DNA from: Chaunax sp. Z400
Taxonomy: Eukaryota; Chordata; Actinopteri; Lophiiformes; Chaunacidae
Length of the DNA stretch: 64,000 nucleotides
Reading direction: 5' to 3'
NCBI GenBank assembly: GCA_037577475.1
Contig: CM075194.1
Coordinates: 6,003,992-6,067,991 of the forward strand
The translations under genes were made by a program, and so were the position numbers. How positions within the stretch are numbered: position 1 is the first letter of the stretch; every line of letters begins with the position of its first letter. Below the pieces are notes generated by a model. It had not been told where the DNA came from. It was given only the letters and a program-made list of their open reading frames with translations, and ran no database searches. Shown here piece after piece: positions 37,273 through 49,470 of the stretch.

Positions 37273-37299
37273 GTCTCTCTCTCTCTCTCTCTCTCTCCC

Positions 37300-37350
<51 letters not shown>
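37273..37350. repeat. Compound (TC)n-(GT)n microsatellite
   Basis: About 12 TC units (37273-37297), then ccctt, then about 24 GT units to 37350. Confidence 0.95.
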
Positions 37351-37351
<1 letters not shown>

Positions 37352-37476
37352 GGTGTGTGTTGGACTCCTCACAGCTCAGCACACAACCTGCCATCTGTTT
37401 GCCTCTGCCAGAAACAAAATACACTCTTCCAATGGGGTTGGCTCAAGGCAGGGACACATAGACAGACTCTCTCTCT

Positions 37477-37479
<3 letters not shown>

Positions 37480-37529
<50 letters not shown>
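37480..37529. repeat. (AC)n microsatellite
   Basis: About 25 AC units, preceded by a short ctctctctc tract. It lies 130 bp from the (GT)n array at 37302-37350 and in inverted orientation to it. Confidence 0.95.
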
Positions 37530-37532
<3 letters not shown>

Positions 37533-39983
37533 AACATGTTTATACATGCACCAAGACAGTGTATTTTGGCTTCATTTTGCAATTGCCATCCATCACAATT
37601 CTAAATTATGGAATTATAACAACAGTAGCCATAAATCCTGGTGTCAGCGTTGGAGAGAGGGAGGAATAATGGACAGAGAGAAATGAATGAGAGGAGGTAC
37701 ATAACTTTCAATAAAACACCATTAACCAGTCACTTCACAGCATAGTAATATTGGTAGATTTAACTTCAGCTCTATCTGACTAACCTCAAATATCCCTCCC
37801 TGAGCGCCATCCAATAATAATCCTCCTGATACTACACAAGAAGTCTCTTTGTTCCCCTTCATGTCTGCCTTACCACTGTTAAGTATCTCAACAATTTCCT
37901 TAAGGGGAGTTTTGTAATTAAAAACCCACTGTATGTCAACACCGCTGTCAGCCAGCGGGACAAAACCCGTCCTGAACCACAGCCAGAGGTAGAACAGAGG
38001 ACGCGTACAGGTGCGTGAGTGCAACACGGAGTGCACGCAAGCTGCAAAGTCACCATATAAGATTGAAACAGGCTGCCATCAAAGTGCTCAGAAACTGTTG
38101 GCGATTTGAAAGCACGCCAAGGAGAGAGAAAATGAGTCGATATCTGGGACGTTTTAAGGCTTAAAATGTTTTTGTGTGGATGTCACATACTGTCTGCCAA
38201 TGTGAAAAGAAAGAGACAAGCAGGATTGGAAAAAAAAAAATCCCACTGCGGAAAAGGTGGCAGGGGTTAGACGTGAGCAGAACACACAGACAGCTCTGTA
38301 TTTTCATCTATAATTCATCAAGTGGCATGCAGAGGGTTTCAAAGGGCATTAATGAGCTGTATTAATACGAACGCAACAGTGGTCTGCAGACAAGGTTCGT
38401 ACGAAGGCCGCTGGCTGACAATGACCTATGATCTACAGCGGTGTGCTGATTTTTTTTCCATACATGGTGAAGGCTCCCAAGGTGTACATTTAACCGAAAA
38501 TTGTAAAGTCTGATGACTTCTGCGAGGACATTACACTCTCTGACTACAGAGGAAGGGATGACAATGAACATCTAAATCAGGTTACTTACATATTCTATCA
38601 CTAAATAAAGCCATTAATAACTAAGAGCTGGGTATTACAAATATGAAACCTGACTTCAAAAGCTGCTACGATCAATGTTCTTATAGCTCTACAAAGTGTT
38701 GTAGCATGTTTCAGTTCATAGCTTTGGATTGAGGCCTTGTGACTTCACTGTTTCGGGTTGAATCCACTGTATGCAAACAGCAGACAAATTTAGCAACCAG
38801 CTAGCGAATGTAACAGTGCATTTAGCAGCCAAAGAGAGAGGTGTTTCCTTCAGGAGGTGGTGGAGAACAAAACGGAGCTAAAAGGAGAGACTCTGATGAC
38901 CAGAACAACAGGTTCTCAGTCCAAACTAGTCAATCACAGCAGCTTACTGTACCCCTCTAGCATCGGTTTGCTTGTGTAGGGTATTTCACATAGTATGACA
39001 TGTTATAACTTTTGGACCATTGTGGTCATAGTTTGGTACTGTTTAGGCACAAAAACTGCTTGCTTAGGGACCCTTGCCTCCAATGGGATAGTCCTGTGTT
39101 TGACCCATCCAATCAACACTGACTTGGACTAGCTCTTTGCTCTGGCTCTTTAGCTCTTTATAGTCATACATACACTTGAAGGGCATCTCCAGAAATTACG
39201 CTACAGGGGCAACTACAGGGTTATACATGGACTAAAATCTCCCTGAAACTTAATGTCCTTAGAAAGACGAATCAACACAAAGAAGAATGTGTTGTAATGT
39301 TACTGAAAATGCACAGTGTCCTGTATCATGTTAAGAACTTGATCATTCTGTGATATGATATTATGAGATTAATATATAAATTCATTTTTGTACGTTGTCT
39401 TACAGGAGTCGAGGAGAAGCGTTCCACCGTGTTCCCTTGGTCAAACAGACTCTCTGTGTTATATTCAATGTTTAATTCTAATCCAACTAAGTGTCTGCTG
39501 GATTAAGTGTCTGATGGACAGAGAATAGTACAACCATTGTTCATCAAATTGTCACTTTCAAAAGCTTACAGTTTTTGGCCTGCATGTTTCCAAAACTGGC
39601 CAATAAAAAAGCCTCAATAATGTTGCCAGGGAAATGAACATTCATGCAGAGACCCATGCAAGTGTCTTTGCATGATATGCAGTCCAATTTTCATGGAGTC
39701 ATGTAAAGCCCACACAGGGAGCACGACTCATTTGCATAATAGCATGATTAAAGGGCGGTGATTTTCAATGCACCACAGAAAATTACACTACCATCATACT
39801 TGAGAAAATGACCTTTCTGTAAATACACCCTGGAGAGGCAGAGCTGCAGTAAAAGCATGTTCATCCTTCTTAAATAACTTAGCAGTGATCTTAGAAAAGG
39901 AACACAAGAAAGTTGTCTAAAAGAAAGTTGACCTGCTGATCTAAACTGGACATCGAACCTGCCAGTATGACTGAGAGTCTAAA

Positions 39984-40075
39984 GCCACATTTCCACTGTG
40001 ATGTACCGGCTCTACCCGACTCCACTCTACTCTACTTGCCATCTTTTGCATTTCCATTGGGTAAAAAGTACCACA
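39984..40075. repeat. Partial TIR element, same family as 17113-17505
   Basis: It has ccacatttccactgtgatgt, accggctctacccgactcc and ctctactctacttg, matching the left end of the 17.1 kb element. The right end is missing. Confidence 0.6.
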
Positions 40076-40359
40076 ACACACATGCAAACATGCAGTTTGG
40101 TCTATCTCAGCATCCATCTGGTTATTTAATTTAAAAAAATCCAAAATCCGAAATCGTCCCTGTTATCTGCAATACTGTGGCAGAATGCCGAGTTGGACCG
40201 GACAGGTGCTCAATCTAATTCGCATCTAAGGCAAAATTTGATGGAGACATCCTGAAATATGCCCTTAGTTTAAGGGTTGATCCTTGTGCAGGAAACTGGC
40301 CTTCTATGGTGGTTGCCATGTCAACGAAAGAGACAAATTTTAGGTGACTTCATTGGCCA

Positions 40360-40620
40360 TGGGGCACTTGGGCAGATCAGAGGGCTGTTTGAGGACTATA
40401 AAGGGACCTGGGCAGACCACAGGGTCGCTGGTGCAGACCAGGAGCATCCGGCTGACCAGAAGTGCACTTAGATGAACCAGAGGGAAGTGTGGCCTGACAA
40501 AGGAGGCACTTGGTTCACCAGAAGTAGTTTGTGGACTTAGACCAGAGGAGCACTTCAGTACACTAGAATGATCAGAAGAGTCATTTGGAGTAAGAAGTGA
40601 AACAGCAGAGAAGACAGACC
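40360..40620. repeat. Degenerate minisatellite
   Basis: Diverged units around gaccagaggg-cacttgg recur at a spacing of roughly 25-35 bp (for example gggcacttgggcagatcaga, gaccagaagtgcacttagat, gaccagaggagcacttcag). A 129-codon minus-strand frame across it follows from the repeat and is not a gene. Confidence 0.55.
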
Positions 40621-40976
40621 CTTTGGTGATGAGAGATGCAGAAGTGGGACTGACGAGAACAAACCATGGACCAGATTCTGACTCATTCTGCTTCAATATA
40701 CTTTTAATTAAGGGTAAAGTTAGATGCATCTAAAGTGTTTCCATTACGAGCAGAGAGTTCTCTCTACAAAGAGACTCTGTGAGGAGAGTACTTCTGACAC
40801 TGAAATCTGTTTTTAAACTGTGGAGCCCATAGCTGACCCAGGTTTTAACTGAACTTTAACTTTTTCCCGCAGCTACTGGCTGAACTCATGCAGGACTAAA
40901 AAGACACACAGATAAGTAAAGACAAATGAAGTATGAAATACAAGGAGTGAGAGAGAATGATAGAGAGAGAATGGAG

Positions 40977-40978
<2 letters not shown>

Positions 40979-41037
<59 letters not shown>
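40979..41037. repeat. (GT)n microsatellite
   Basis: About 29 uninterrupted GT units, inverted relative to the (AC)n block at 41285-41376. Confidence 0.96.
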
Positions 41038-41038
<1 letters not shown>

Positions 41039-41284
41039 CTTGTAGAGCCCGAGCATAAATCTGTGGATGGCATTGTTTTAACGAGTCTCCTAACGACCCA
41101 AACAACCCCTGCTGACATTTACAGTCCTTGGCCGGGGGGGGGTCAGAGACCTCACACACCCAAATACAAACAAAGGCACACTTACCCAAACACACAAACA
41201 GAGACAAACACAAACACACCCACCCACTGTGTTGTTTTCTTTCTCTAAAAATTACACAAATTTGCTTTTTTCTCTGGCTAACAG

Positions 41285-41304
41285 ACACACACACACACAC
41301 ACAT

Positions 41305-41376
<72 letters not shown>
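41285..41376. repeat. (AC)n microsatellite with two ATGC interruptions
   Basis: Three AC blocks are separated by two identical atgc interruptions, at about 41303 and 41343. This suggests an internal duplication of a larger unit. Confidence 0.96.
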
Positions 41377-41381
<5 letters not shown>

Positions 41382-41502
41382 TGTCCTTTAATTTTTATGT
41401 TTCTTTCTTTTCATCTTCTTTTGCTGCCTCCCTTTTAAAATCCTCCTCTGCTCGTACATGCATAACATTCACTTTACTGCAGACTCCACAAAGGCCTACT
41501 GT

Positions 41503-41505
41503 CAC

Positions 41506-41543
<38 letters not shown>
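41503..41543. repeat. (CATA)n-(CA)n microsatellite
   Basis: Short catacatacata followed by about 13 CA units. Confidence 0.93.
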
Positions 41544-41544
<1 letters not shown>

Positions 41545-41703
41545 TGCTACAGCAGTCTCCAATGCAATGGCAAAACTGAATGTGTTGAGTTTATATGTCT
41601 GCCATTTCACAGAAAACGTCAGAACAGCGGAGCCACATATTTCATCAGAGCTCCACGAGGGCACTGGTGGGGAGCGTGTGTGGTCAGTAAACACAGAGGG
41701 AAG

Positions 41704-41704
<1 letters not shown>

Positions 41705-41736
<32 letters not shown>
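41705..41736. repeat. (AC)n microsatellite
   Basis: About 16 AC units. Confidence 0.95.
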
Positions 41737-41738
<2 letters not shown>

Positions 41739-43224
41739 TCTGCTCTTTGTCATCAGTCTCTCTCGTCGTCTCATTATTCCCCCCCTCCCCAACATTTGGA
41801 AATACCACCAGCCTTTGGAGAAATAAACAAATCCACGCTCTGAGACAACACTCGCTGGATTTAATGGAAACAACTATTTACACCTCACACACTCGCACAC
41901 ACAACACAGACTCCCCCGTTTACACACAGCCTCTCCAAGGTGGGATGAGTGCGCCTTTTTTCCGCCTCGCCCTACAGTGTAAACGCTATGAAGGCTTAAA
42001 GGGAGGGCCTGTGTTGCTCTGCCTCTGTGACAGCAACAGCAGTATAGTAACAGCGGTGAATCGGACATCGGTGTAAATGTGCAAGATGGCGAGGAGAGTT
42101 AGCAGCTAACTCAAAGGAGAAATAATCAACGGAAAATGTCTTCATATCGGGGAGACGGCACAAGATCCAGGAGCTCCAGAGCAAAAAATGAGAATAGAGG
42201 ACGAGATCGACAGTTTAGAGTAGAGTAGAGTAGAGAAGGGTCGCCGCTGCTGCACTGTTGCGCGATCTCTGCATAAAAAGGCCCAGCGTCCCCCAATAAA
42301 AGCCTTTTCTGCAATAACAATACATACCTACGGTGGCTCACATGGTCAAATTCTTACATTAATCTTGAAAAGTTTAGCAAAACAAGCAAACAATTTTAAA
42401 ATAGATCAAAACGCTTTTCAAATTGCGGCATAATAATTTCATTTCAATTCATAATGACGGGCATGATGTAAACTAATTCCTGACCCTGACACAGACGCAC
42501 ACACATTAATCCACATCCTCCTTGTGCACAACGCAGTCACGCAAACACAGACCATTACACACAGAAAACTCAAACTGAATAGACAACTTTGAAGCCCAGC
42601 GCTATAGCGGCTAAGGGGAAATTGTGCCATCTGCCAACAAAAGACAAGTGATTTTATTCCCACAGCTCGTCCATCTGTGGATGTAGGGAACGCTGCTGGA
42701 GGACAGGGGGACAAGACGTGGGCTGGATATAGCTATCAACTGCAGAGGGTGTTGTGTGTGGGCATCACAGCATTCTTTACCTCATTATCATATAGGAAGA
42801 ATTTTGACTTTCACTTCTGCATAACTGAAGAGGTTACTCTGGATCGTTAAAGCCTAACAAGATGATTAACTGTTTAACGTGCAGACAGAGTCACAGCACC
42901 TCCATTGTAACATTGGGATTTCACATGAGATGGGTGGAGGCAGGGCTGGAGTAGGAGAGGAGAGGGATCTTTTAGCTACTGTATAAAGAGTAGAATTCAC
43001 TCACAGGCAGAGAATCTATCAGATCAGCCTGACGCAGGGCTGCTTTCACTCAAACGTATGTCATAATTTCAGTCTTTTAAGTCTTTGAATACCATTTGAA
43101 CATTTTCCTTCCAAAATTGCATTAATAGTGTTTATTTAAAAATATATTGCAGATACAAAATCCTTTCAATGCAGAGGCTTAAAACTGAAATATAGTCTCT
43201 ACATTTATTGTTCCAGGACATATT

Positions 43225-43385
43225 TCAGGTCAAAACCGGACCGGCTTTCAAGTCTCAAGTCAGGTCAGGTCTTCAGGTAATTAAATCTAAAGTAAGTGAA
43301 ATGCAACAGCACTAAGTCAAGTCCCAAGTCCTCAGTTTTTTTTTTACTTAAATCCATGTCTCATGTCTTGAATTCAACCTGTTAT
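43225..43385. repeat. Degenerate caagtc-rich array, second copy
   Basis: It contains caagtctcaagtcaggtcag, taagtcaagtcccaagtcc and atgtctcatgtcttg, the same sequence type as 10735-11075. Confidence 0.6.
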
Positions 43386-44493
43386 TTCGGAGATATCCTT
43401 GGTATAAACATGCACAAGTTACAAATAAACACAAAACACCACAAACAAACACATGCAAAAGCAAGGTATCTGAGCTTGCAGGAGGCTGGGTCTCTCTCTA
43501 GAAAGCACTGCAGCGCATGAAGTGTGTCGAACACTCGTTTTAAATAACTCTCACATAAAAAGAAAAAGGGAGGGGGAATTAAAAACAACACTTGGCTGAC
43601 GCCTTAGAAAAAGATTACTCTGCTGTGTTAGTTTTTCTGCGCAATATGGAGAGATTAAAGCAAACACAGTCGGCGTTTACTTTGGATTGATCTTTGGGTA
43701 TTTCTCTGCTTTCAGAACAAAGAGGGAAAATTGTGCTTAAGTCAGCGAACCAAGAAGAGTCCAATTAAATCCACCTCATAAAAAAAAAGAAAAAAAAAGG
43801 ACTCCACCACATTCATACAAACAATAAATTTTCCTTTTGAAAGGTCCTATTTGAAGTGATGAGGTTTAAAGCAGATGTCATATTAGCATGAAAAAAAATA
43901 TGAGCAGCTAAACAGCATCCCTCTTGTTTTTTTTGGGACAAGAACCCTTTCAGCCTGTCTGAAGTCTGAAGCCAATGTGAGGAGAATTCTTCTGGGCAGC
44001 TTTCGATTTTTCTGCAGCAAAAAAAAAGAAACTGTTCCTTTAAGTTTCCCTTTCTCACCTCACATGTGAGCAAAGACGCTCGGCCTGTCCTGAACCACAA
44101 GATATTCAATTCACAGCGATGTAAAAATAGAGAAAAGCAGCAAACCCTCACAACTGTGGAGCCCAAGTAGAATATTTGTGGAACAACAGCTGCTGCTATG
44201 CAAACACTAATGATGATAATCATAAACAAACAAACAAATATTGCAGAATCAGTTGCTATTTGGCATTTTTAGTTGATAGATGACGAATATCTGACCAATT
44301 TGAACATAGGTAGATCTTTCAAGTCTCATCATGCTTTTTATTTTTTTTTTCATTGTGAAATAGTAGCCGTGATGCCTTCATGTAAAAAAAAAAAGTTTTC
44401 TGGTGTGTGTGAACTCATTAGAAGTCTCTGAAGACCTTCAACAGCGGCATAAGCAGTATACAGAAATGAGCTGAGGGTCGATAAGGATCCTAC

Positions 44494-44581
44494 CTGCGGG
44501 CTGAGCGGTGGGCAGCCTGGCCGGAGTGACGCAGAGAGGCAGGAGGAAGAAAAGCCAGAGTGGCCACCACAGAGCCGTCAT
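44494..44581 (-). CDS. fgfr3: fgfr3 first coding exon: start codon and signal peptide
   Basis: The exon has 88 coding nt: 29 codons plus the first base of codon 30. The peptide starts MTALWWPLWLFFLLPLCVTP, a hydrophobic signal peptide of about 20 residues that targets the receptor to the secretory pathway, followed by a short proline/alanine-rich segment before Ig I. I place the start at 44581 because a good acceptor (cctcgttttacag|AGGA) lies just five bases upstream, and FGFR genes keep the 5' UTR in a separate exon. An unspliced reading would extend the frame upstream to another Met 18 codons earlier, but that would precede the signal peptide and use intron-like sequence. The base at -3 is G, acceptable for initiation. 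The donor is GCAG|gtagga, phase 1. Confidence 0.9.
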
Positions 44582-44585
44582 TCCT
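44582..44585 (-). other. fgfr3: Last bases of 5' UTR in the first coding exon
   Basis: Four untranslated bases (AGGA) lie between the predicted acceptor ag at 44587-44586 and the start codon. This is an inference from splice-site fit, not from transcript data. Confidence 0.6.
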
Positions 44586-45204
44586 CTGTAAAACGAGGTG
44601 AGACGCAGAGCAGCAAGGCCCGACTCAGACAACATCCTCTGTTCTCATGCTGTCCAGCAGAAGGGCGTCTCACGCCGTGAGAAACGATGGATAAACTCCG
44701 CCCCTCTGACCTGAAAAAGGACAACAGACACGAGGAATGAGTTGAAGGAGAAAGATGAACGGTCAATACGAGATTCAGGCCCAGATTTGTTAGAAGCAAG
44801 AACACGCAATCAACAAAATGAGCATTCAAATCAGCATTCATTCGCCAATCTATTAACTTTGCTGGATTAAAAATGTCAGATTATTGCAGACATGCTGTTC
44901 CTTCCATGGGGCTCTTCTTCTTGAGAAGCTCTTCTGCGTGATTTAACAACTGATTTACACGGATTAACAACTCTTCCTGCAGGATGCAGAAGTCTACAAT
45001 ACCTGTTGCCCAACAAGCCCCATGTATCGTAAGGAGGAGGAGGAGGGGGGGGGTGGGGGGGTGGAGGGAGGTGATGCCTACATTGAGGGACGGCAGAGCA
45101 CTCTGCTTTATGTTTGCATAAGCAGGGAGAAGATGGAATGTACTGAGGTTCGTGGAGAAAACTCTGAGCAAAATGCCCAGAAAAGCAAAGTACCGAACCC
45201 CCCA

Positions 45205-45224
45205 CATACACACACACACACACA

Positions 45225-45257
<33 letters not shown>

Positions 45258-45275
45258 CCCCACACACATACACAC
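45205..45275. repeat. (AC)n microsatellite, interrupted
   Basis: AC units are interrupted by a T at about 45231 and by a C run near 45258. Confidence 0.94.
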
Positions 45276-48200
45276 AAGGACTGTTAGTTTAAACTTAAGC
45301 AGCTCTAGCCAGCTTCAGAATAGCCTTGGCTGCAAAAAGTCCACCCCCCGACAAAAACACACGCAAAGCTTTGGCCAACGCACATGCAAACATCTCAGAG
45401 CAGGCTTTGCTTGAACACACAGAGGTGTATTGTACACACGCACACCGTCCAGAGAAAGGTTGTGTTGTCTTAAGTCTTAACAGTACTGTTTTTCTTTCTC
45501 TCGAAGGACCTGCGACCCACTCCTTGCTCAGCACAAACTGAAGCCCAGGCCCTGCTCTGTGAGGCTCTGTTTGCACATTATCACTCTTCCAGACAGAAAA
45601 CACCAACTGGGCGAACTTCACAAGACACACACGGATAGATAAAGAAGCACAGAGACACAAAGTCCTCATCTAAACGCTGCACCATGCCTCAAAATGCTGC
45701 TCTCCACATGCTCTTCTTCTCCTCTTGCAGCCCATCCTCACCTTCCCGCGGCACTAAACGCCTACATGCTGCTGAGGTCTGTTTATACGACACGATAAGC
45801 CCTTCGCTCTCCAGGCGTGAAGGTAGCCGATTGCACGCCTCTCCGATTTGAGACTTTTTGTTTTCTCTGGCAGGCACGGACGCAAACACGCGTGAAACAA
45901 ATCTCAGCTTCTCTTACGGGAGCATCACTCTGAGGGCTTGATCCAAGCTCCAGAGTCTGTCCGTGTCACCGTGCGGATCTGTTTGGACGAGTGTGTGAGA
46001 AGAATAAAGAAAAACAGCACAGCTTACAGACTAATTTGGTGACAGATGACAGTGATGAGTGTGCAAAATGAATCCTTAGCAGAAGTTATCGTGCTCCTTT
46101 ATGCCTGACGAAATAGTACAATAACATCCTCTCTTTTTTGAAATTCTGAGCAGTGAAGCTCGGCTCCGAATGTTACATGTTGAACATTGATAATGAACTC
46201 GTCATAGCCAACTAAAAACACTTTTTTACTTAACCCCAAGAAGAAGAGAAGAATCAAAGGAGGGGGGGTATGGATCTCAGAGACCGAGCGAGGAGTTCAA
46301 AGCCTCCGAAGTGTTTTCATGCTAATATTTTCTTTAAGCATGAAAGGGAAACAACCACAGCGGTGAATAATACATGAACATTAATCATGCACAACTGTAT
46401 TCACATTGCATTAGCTCGGAGGCAGAAAAATGCTTTAACTGAGGTTCAAATCCCTGTCATTGCCCGCTCCCCTCAACGGGGATCAATGCGAGGTGGTCAC
46501 ATGCTGGTCACATCTCTCTGGAGTGTCGGTAAACTTTAATAATTAAGCAGGAGAATCAACAGCCGGGATCAAATCGACTTTGTCACTTTGGAAAAAGGGG
46601 ATTAAAGGTTTTTGGGGGAGCACAAGTGCAAACAGCAGCCGGGCAGAGGGCAGGAGGGTGGCGGAGAGAACCATAGTCAGACACTCAAGTGGGTAATCGT
46701 CCATATCAGTGTATCTTTCTTCTTCTACTCCTTTTTAAAAAAAAAATTCTCCCACTGTCTCTCTGCTCCTCGCCTCGTCTCCCTTACCCCTCCCTGCCTT
46801 TATCACACCACACTGTCCTCTTTTCAAAGCGCACTCAAACGCACCCTCAGGTGAGATGAGATATTGATCAGCTGAGTGGCAGAAAGAGCTCTGAGTTTAT
46901 AAAGCAGTCAAGAAGGTGCGCTGTGACTCCGGCTGTAAAGCCCTGCAGGCTGTGGACTTGGCTCACCTCAGGCTGACACTCAAGACGGGAGGAGCGAAAC
47001 GTCTTGTCATGTGTCCTACACTGTCTGCACATTTGGAGGGGAAAAATACCTGTTCACACATTTGTCCTCTATGACACAGAAACACAAAGTCCATAAGGAC
47101 TATATATATATAGGAAATATAAGAAACCACACATTGGATTTAAGACAAAGTGCTTGTGACGTAGCTCTCTTTAAGACTCCTGTATATTGTGCAGCAGATA
47201 GCACGGGAAATTAAAATGTAATTAAGTTTAGTAAGGTCTGTTTCAAAGGGCACACTATTGGAGCTCACAGGGACATCATAGTGAAACTACAGTACTGGGA
47301 AAAGCGAAATACCATTAAGTACAATAGCACCACTGTGAGCATTATTTTGATTGTTAGAGCTAGGCATGTGTTCCTAAGGAATATTTAAGACTGTCAAGCT
47401 ATAAATACTAAGAATTTGGCCAAATTACCTTCATAAATGTGGTATCAGGCGTAAATCTGATGCTGAAAAGGGCAGATGAGGTCACTTCTGATACACAGAA
47501 GGCTTTTATTGAAACATGTCAGTGAATTAGTGTTCGGGCGTGAAAAAGAGCAGCTTTTCTTCTGAATTTAGACAAGTAGGAGGGGATTTTTGCTCTATTC
47601 TGGTAGTTATAAACACGGAGCATACAAAATACATGCAAAACTTTGAGCAGAGAGGCATTCTGAGGGCAGTTTTGTTAATGAAAGAGACAATCAGAGTCTC
47701 ATCAGTGCGTTTGAGGCTCGCCTATGATTGAAAATAAACTGGCACGCGTTATTCATTAGGTCAATAGATGCAATTAAATTACAGCATTAGCAAATCGATT
47801 AAGAGTCGCACGCTTGTTTTATGGCTCCGAAATTAAAATAGGCAAACGCAATGCAAGTCTCGAATCTCATTTCAGATCCCCTCTCGCATGATGCTGTGAG
47901 CGGATAATTTCGGGTGATGACTTGACGTGGTGGTCCTCAAAGCTGAGCCGAGTGTCCAAAATCACCATCTGAATCCCATTGAAGCGTTTGAAGAGGGGAT
48001 GACTGATCTGCTGCTGATGGGAGAGAACCGCACACTCCGTTCATTCAAAGGGGAAGGAAAAAAAATCCGCTGCTTTCTGGAAAAACTTCAGAGACGATCA
48101 GAGGCATTAGGCAGCGCATCTCTGTGAAAAGGGGATGAAAGTCGTCTCTCTGCTCCTAACCGAAGACGTCACTGTTTGCAGTGAGGAGAAAAGGCGTGTT

Positions 48201-48939
48201 CATCCTAACGAGCGAAGGATGGTGATGAAAGTCAATATTGGACTTTTTTGACATGCAGTGAAAGTATTCATAGAAACGTCTGATTGATGAAAAATGGAAA
48301 ACAAACTCAGATTAGACGCGTCTAGCCATCCGCAACTCACCCTAATGGATAGATAAACGTGCGTAATTTCATAATTCATGAATCTGTTTTTCTTAAAATC
48401 CCACCACTGGGTTTCACACATTATTTATTCCAGGAATTCTCTGGAAACCAAAGCAGCCTACAACTGCAGAGTGAGGCGCGTCACTGCGTTGAGAATGACT
48501 TTGGATTTCGAGAAGCAAGCTGATTTCATTTGATAAAGAGTGAATGGACTCATCCAGTAGCCAGTTCGAAGACAAAAACAGAATTTCCAGCACCTAAAGG
48601 CGCCACGCACAGTGCACCCACTTTTACCAAGCTGAGAAACAGAAACCCACGAGCGCTTTCTCCAAACCAAGCTCGTAAAGAGACTCCGCACTCCACTGGC
48701 ATCAGCCGTAACGCACCGATTGCGCGCAGAGCGGAGCAGGACGGGTCAGCACCTGTGCGGTGCCACGGCAGTGGGACAGGTCCTGCAGATTGACGCCTCA
48801 CAAACACTGTACACACTCTTACAACACGGCTACTTAACGCCGAGAGATTTGGAGAGCTCAACCTGTTTGACTCGCATCTATCTACAAGGAAGTGAAGCTA
48901 TGTCTCTCATGCCTCTGAGGCTGAAAAGAGTAGTTCGTA

Positions 48940-48984
<45 letters not shown>
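48940..48984. repeat. (AAT)n microsatellite beside the proposed first splice donor
   Basis: About 15 AAT units. On the minus strand this is (ATT)n beginning about six bases inside the proposed intron, so the donor reads gtaagtattattatt. Confidence 0.95.
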
Positions 48985-48989
<5 letters not shown>

Positions 48990-48990
48990 C

Positions 48991-49470
48991 TTAAAATATC
49001 CCGTTTTGACAATCACCAAGCATTCAGAAGAAGAAAAACACCTGATTTTCTCCAGCAAACTTCATAAAAACCCACAAAACTACGTTAGAATCCGTAAGTC
49101 CTTGCGCTTCGGGGAGCAGTTTGGCGAAAAAAAGTCTGAAATCCCTCTCACGACTTGACAGCGAGCGTCCTCGGCTCGGGCACCGCCGCTGCGAAAGCCA
49201 ACTTCTCCACTAAATCCGATTTTCCACTGCGCGCTGCTGTCCAAAGTGTCCCAACCTCCATGCGTTCATCCAGTCGCGCTCGGGGCAGAGTGGAGGAGGC
49301 GGACTAGACGCAGTGAACGCGGCTCCTCGATCCTCTCTGGCGCGGATGCCAGTCAGTGTTTCGTCTCCTTGAATCAGCCAACTCGGACTGGTGACTCTCC
49401 TCCGGCGGCTGTCTGTGAAGTAGGAGACGCACGGCGCTGCAGTCAAGGGAAACAGGCGAGGACACAGCAG
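48991..49470 (-). other. fgfr3: Presumed non-coding exon 1 and core promoter region of fgfr3
   Basis: At 48990-48983 the minus strand has gtaagtat, an almost perfect splice donor preceded by AA. Upstream in gene direction, 49090-49470 is dense in CpG (for example tcggctcgggcaccgccgc and ctccggcggc) compared with the surrounding AT-rich DNA. FGFR genes characteristically start with a non-coding exon in a CpG-rich, often TATA-less promoter. I see no strong TATA box, only a weak ttttatttt on the minus strand near 49495. The transcription start cannot be fixed from sequence alone. Confidence 0.45.

Larger units (their letters stand above)
44586..48990 (-). other. fgfr3: Presumed 5' UTR intron (4.4 kb)
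   Basis: The proposed intron runs between the donor at 48990 and the acceptor at 44586. It holds an (ATT)n tract at the donor, an AC array at 45205-45275 and G-rich and purine-rich patches near 45030. No exon is evident. The minus-strand frames at 44876-45277 are driven by the AC repeat. Confidence 0.5.

Noticed and set aside
40340..40729. 129-codon minus-strand frame
   Set aside because: Produced by a degenerate minisatellite with a period of about 30 bp.
41303..42076. 257-codon plus-strand frame, the longest in the window
   Set aside because: It consists of His-Thr runs from (AC)n repeats joined to unrelated sequence; no domain is recognisable.
44438..44635. A longer fgfr3 N-terminus starting MLSESGLAALRLTSF, 18 codons upstream of the chosen Met
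   Set aside because: It would place 18 residues before the signal peptide and would read through a good splice acceptor just before the chosen start.
45022..45277. Tandem structure considered as a CRISPR-like array
   Set aside because: The window is vertebrate DNA, and the tandem units are dinucleotide microsatellites without spacers.
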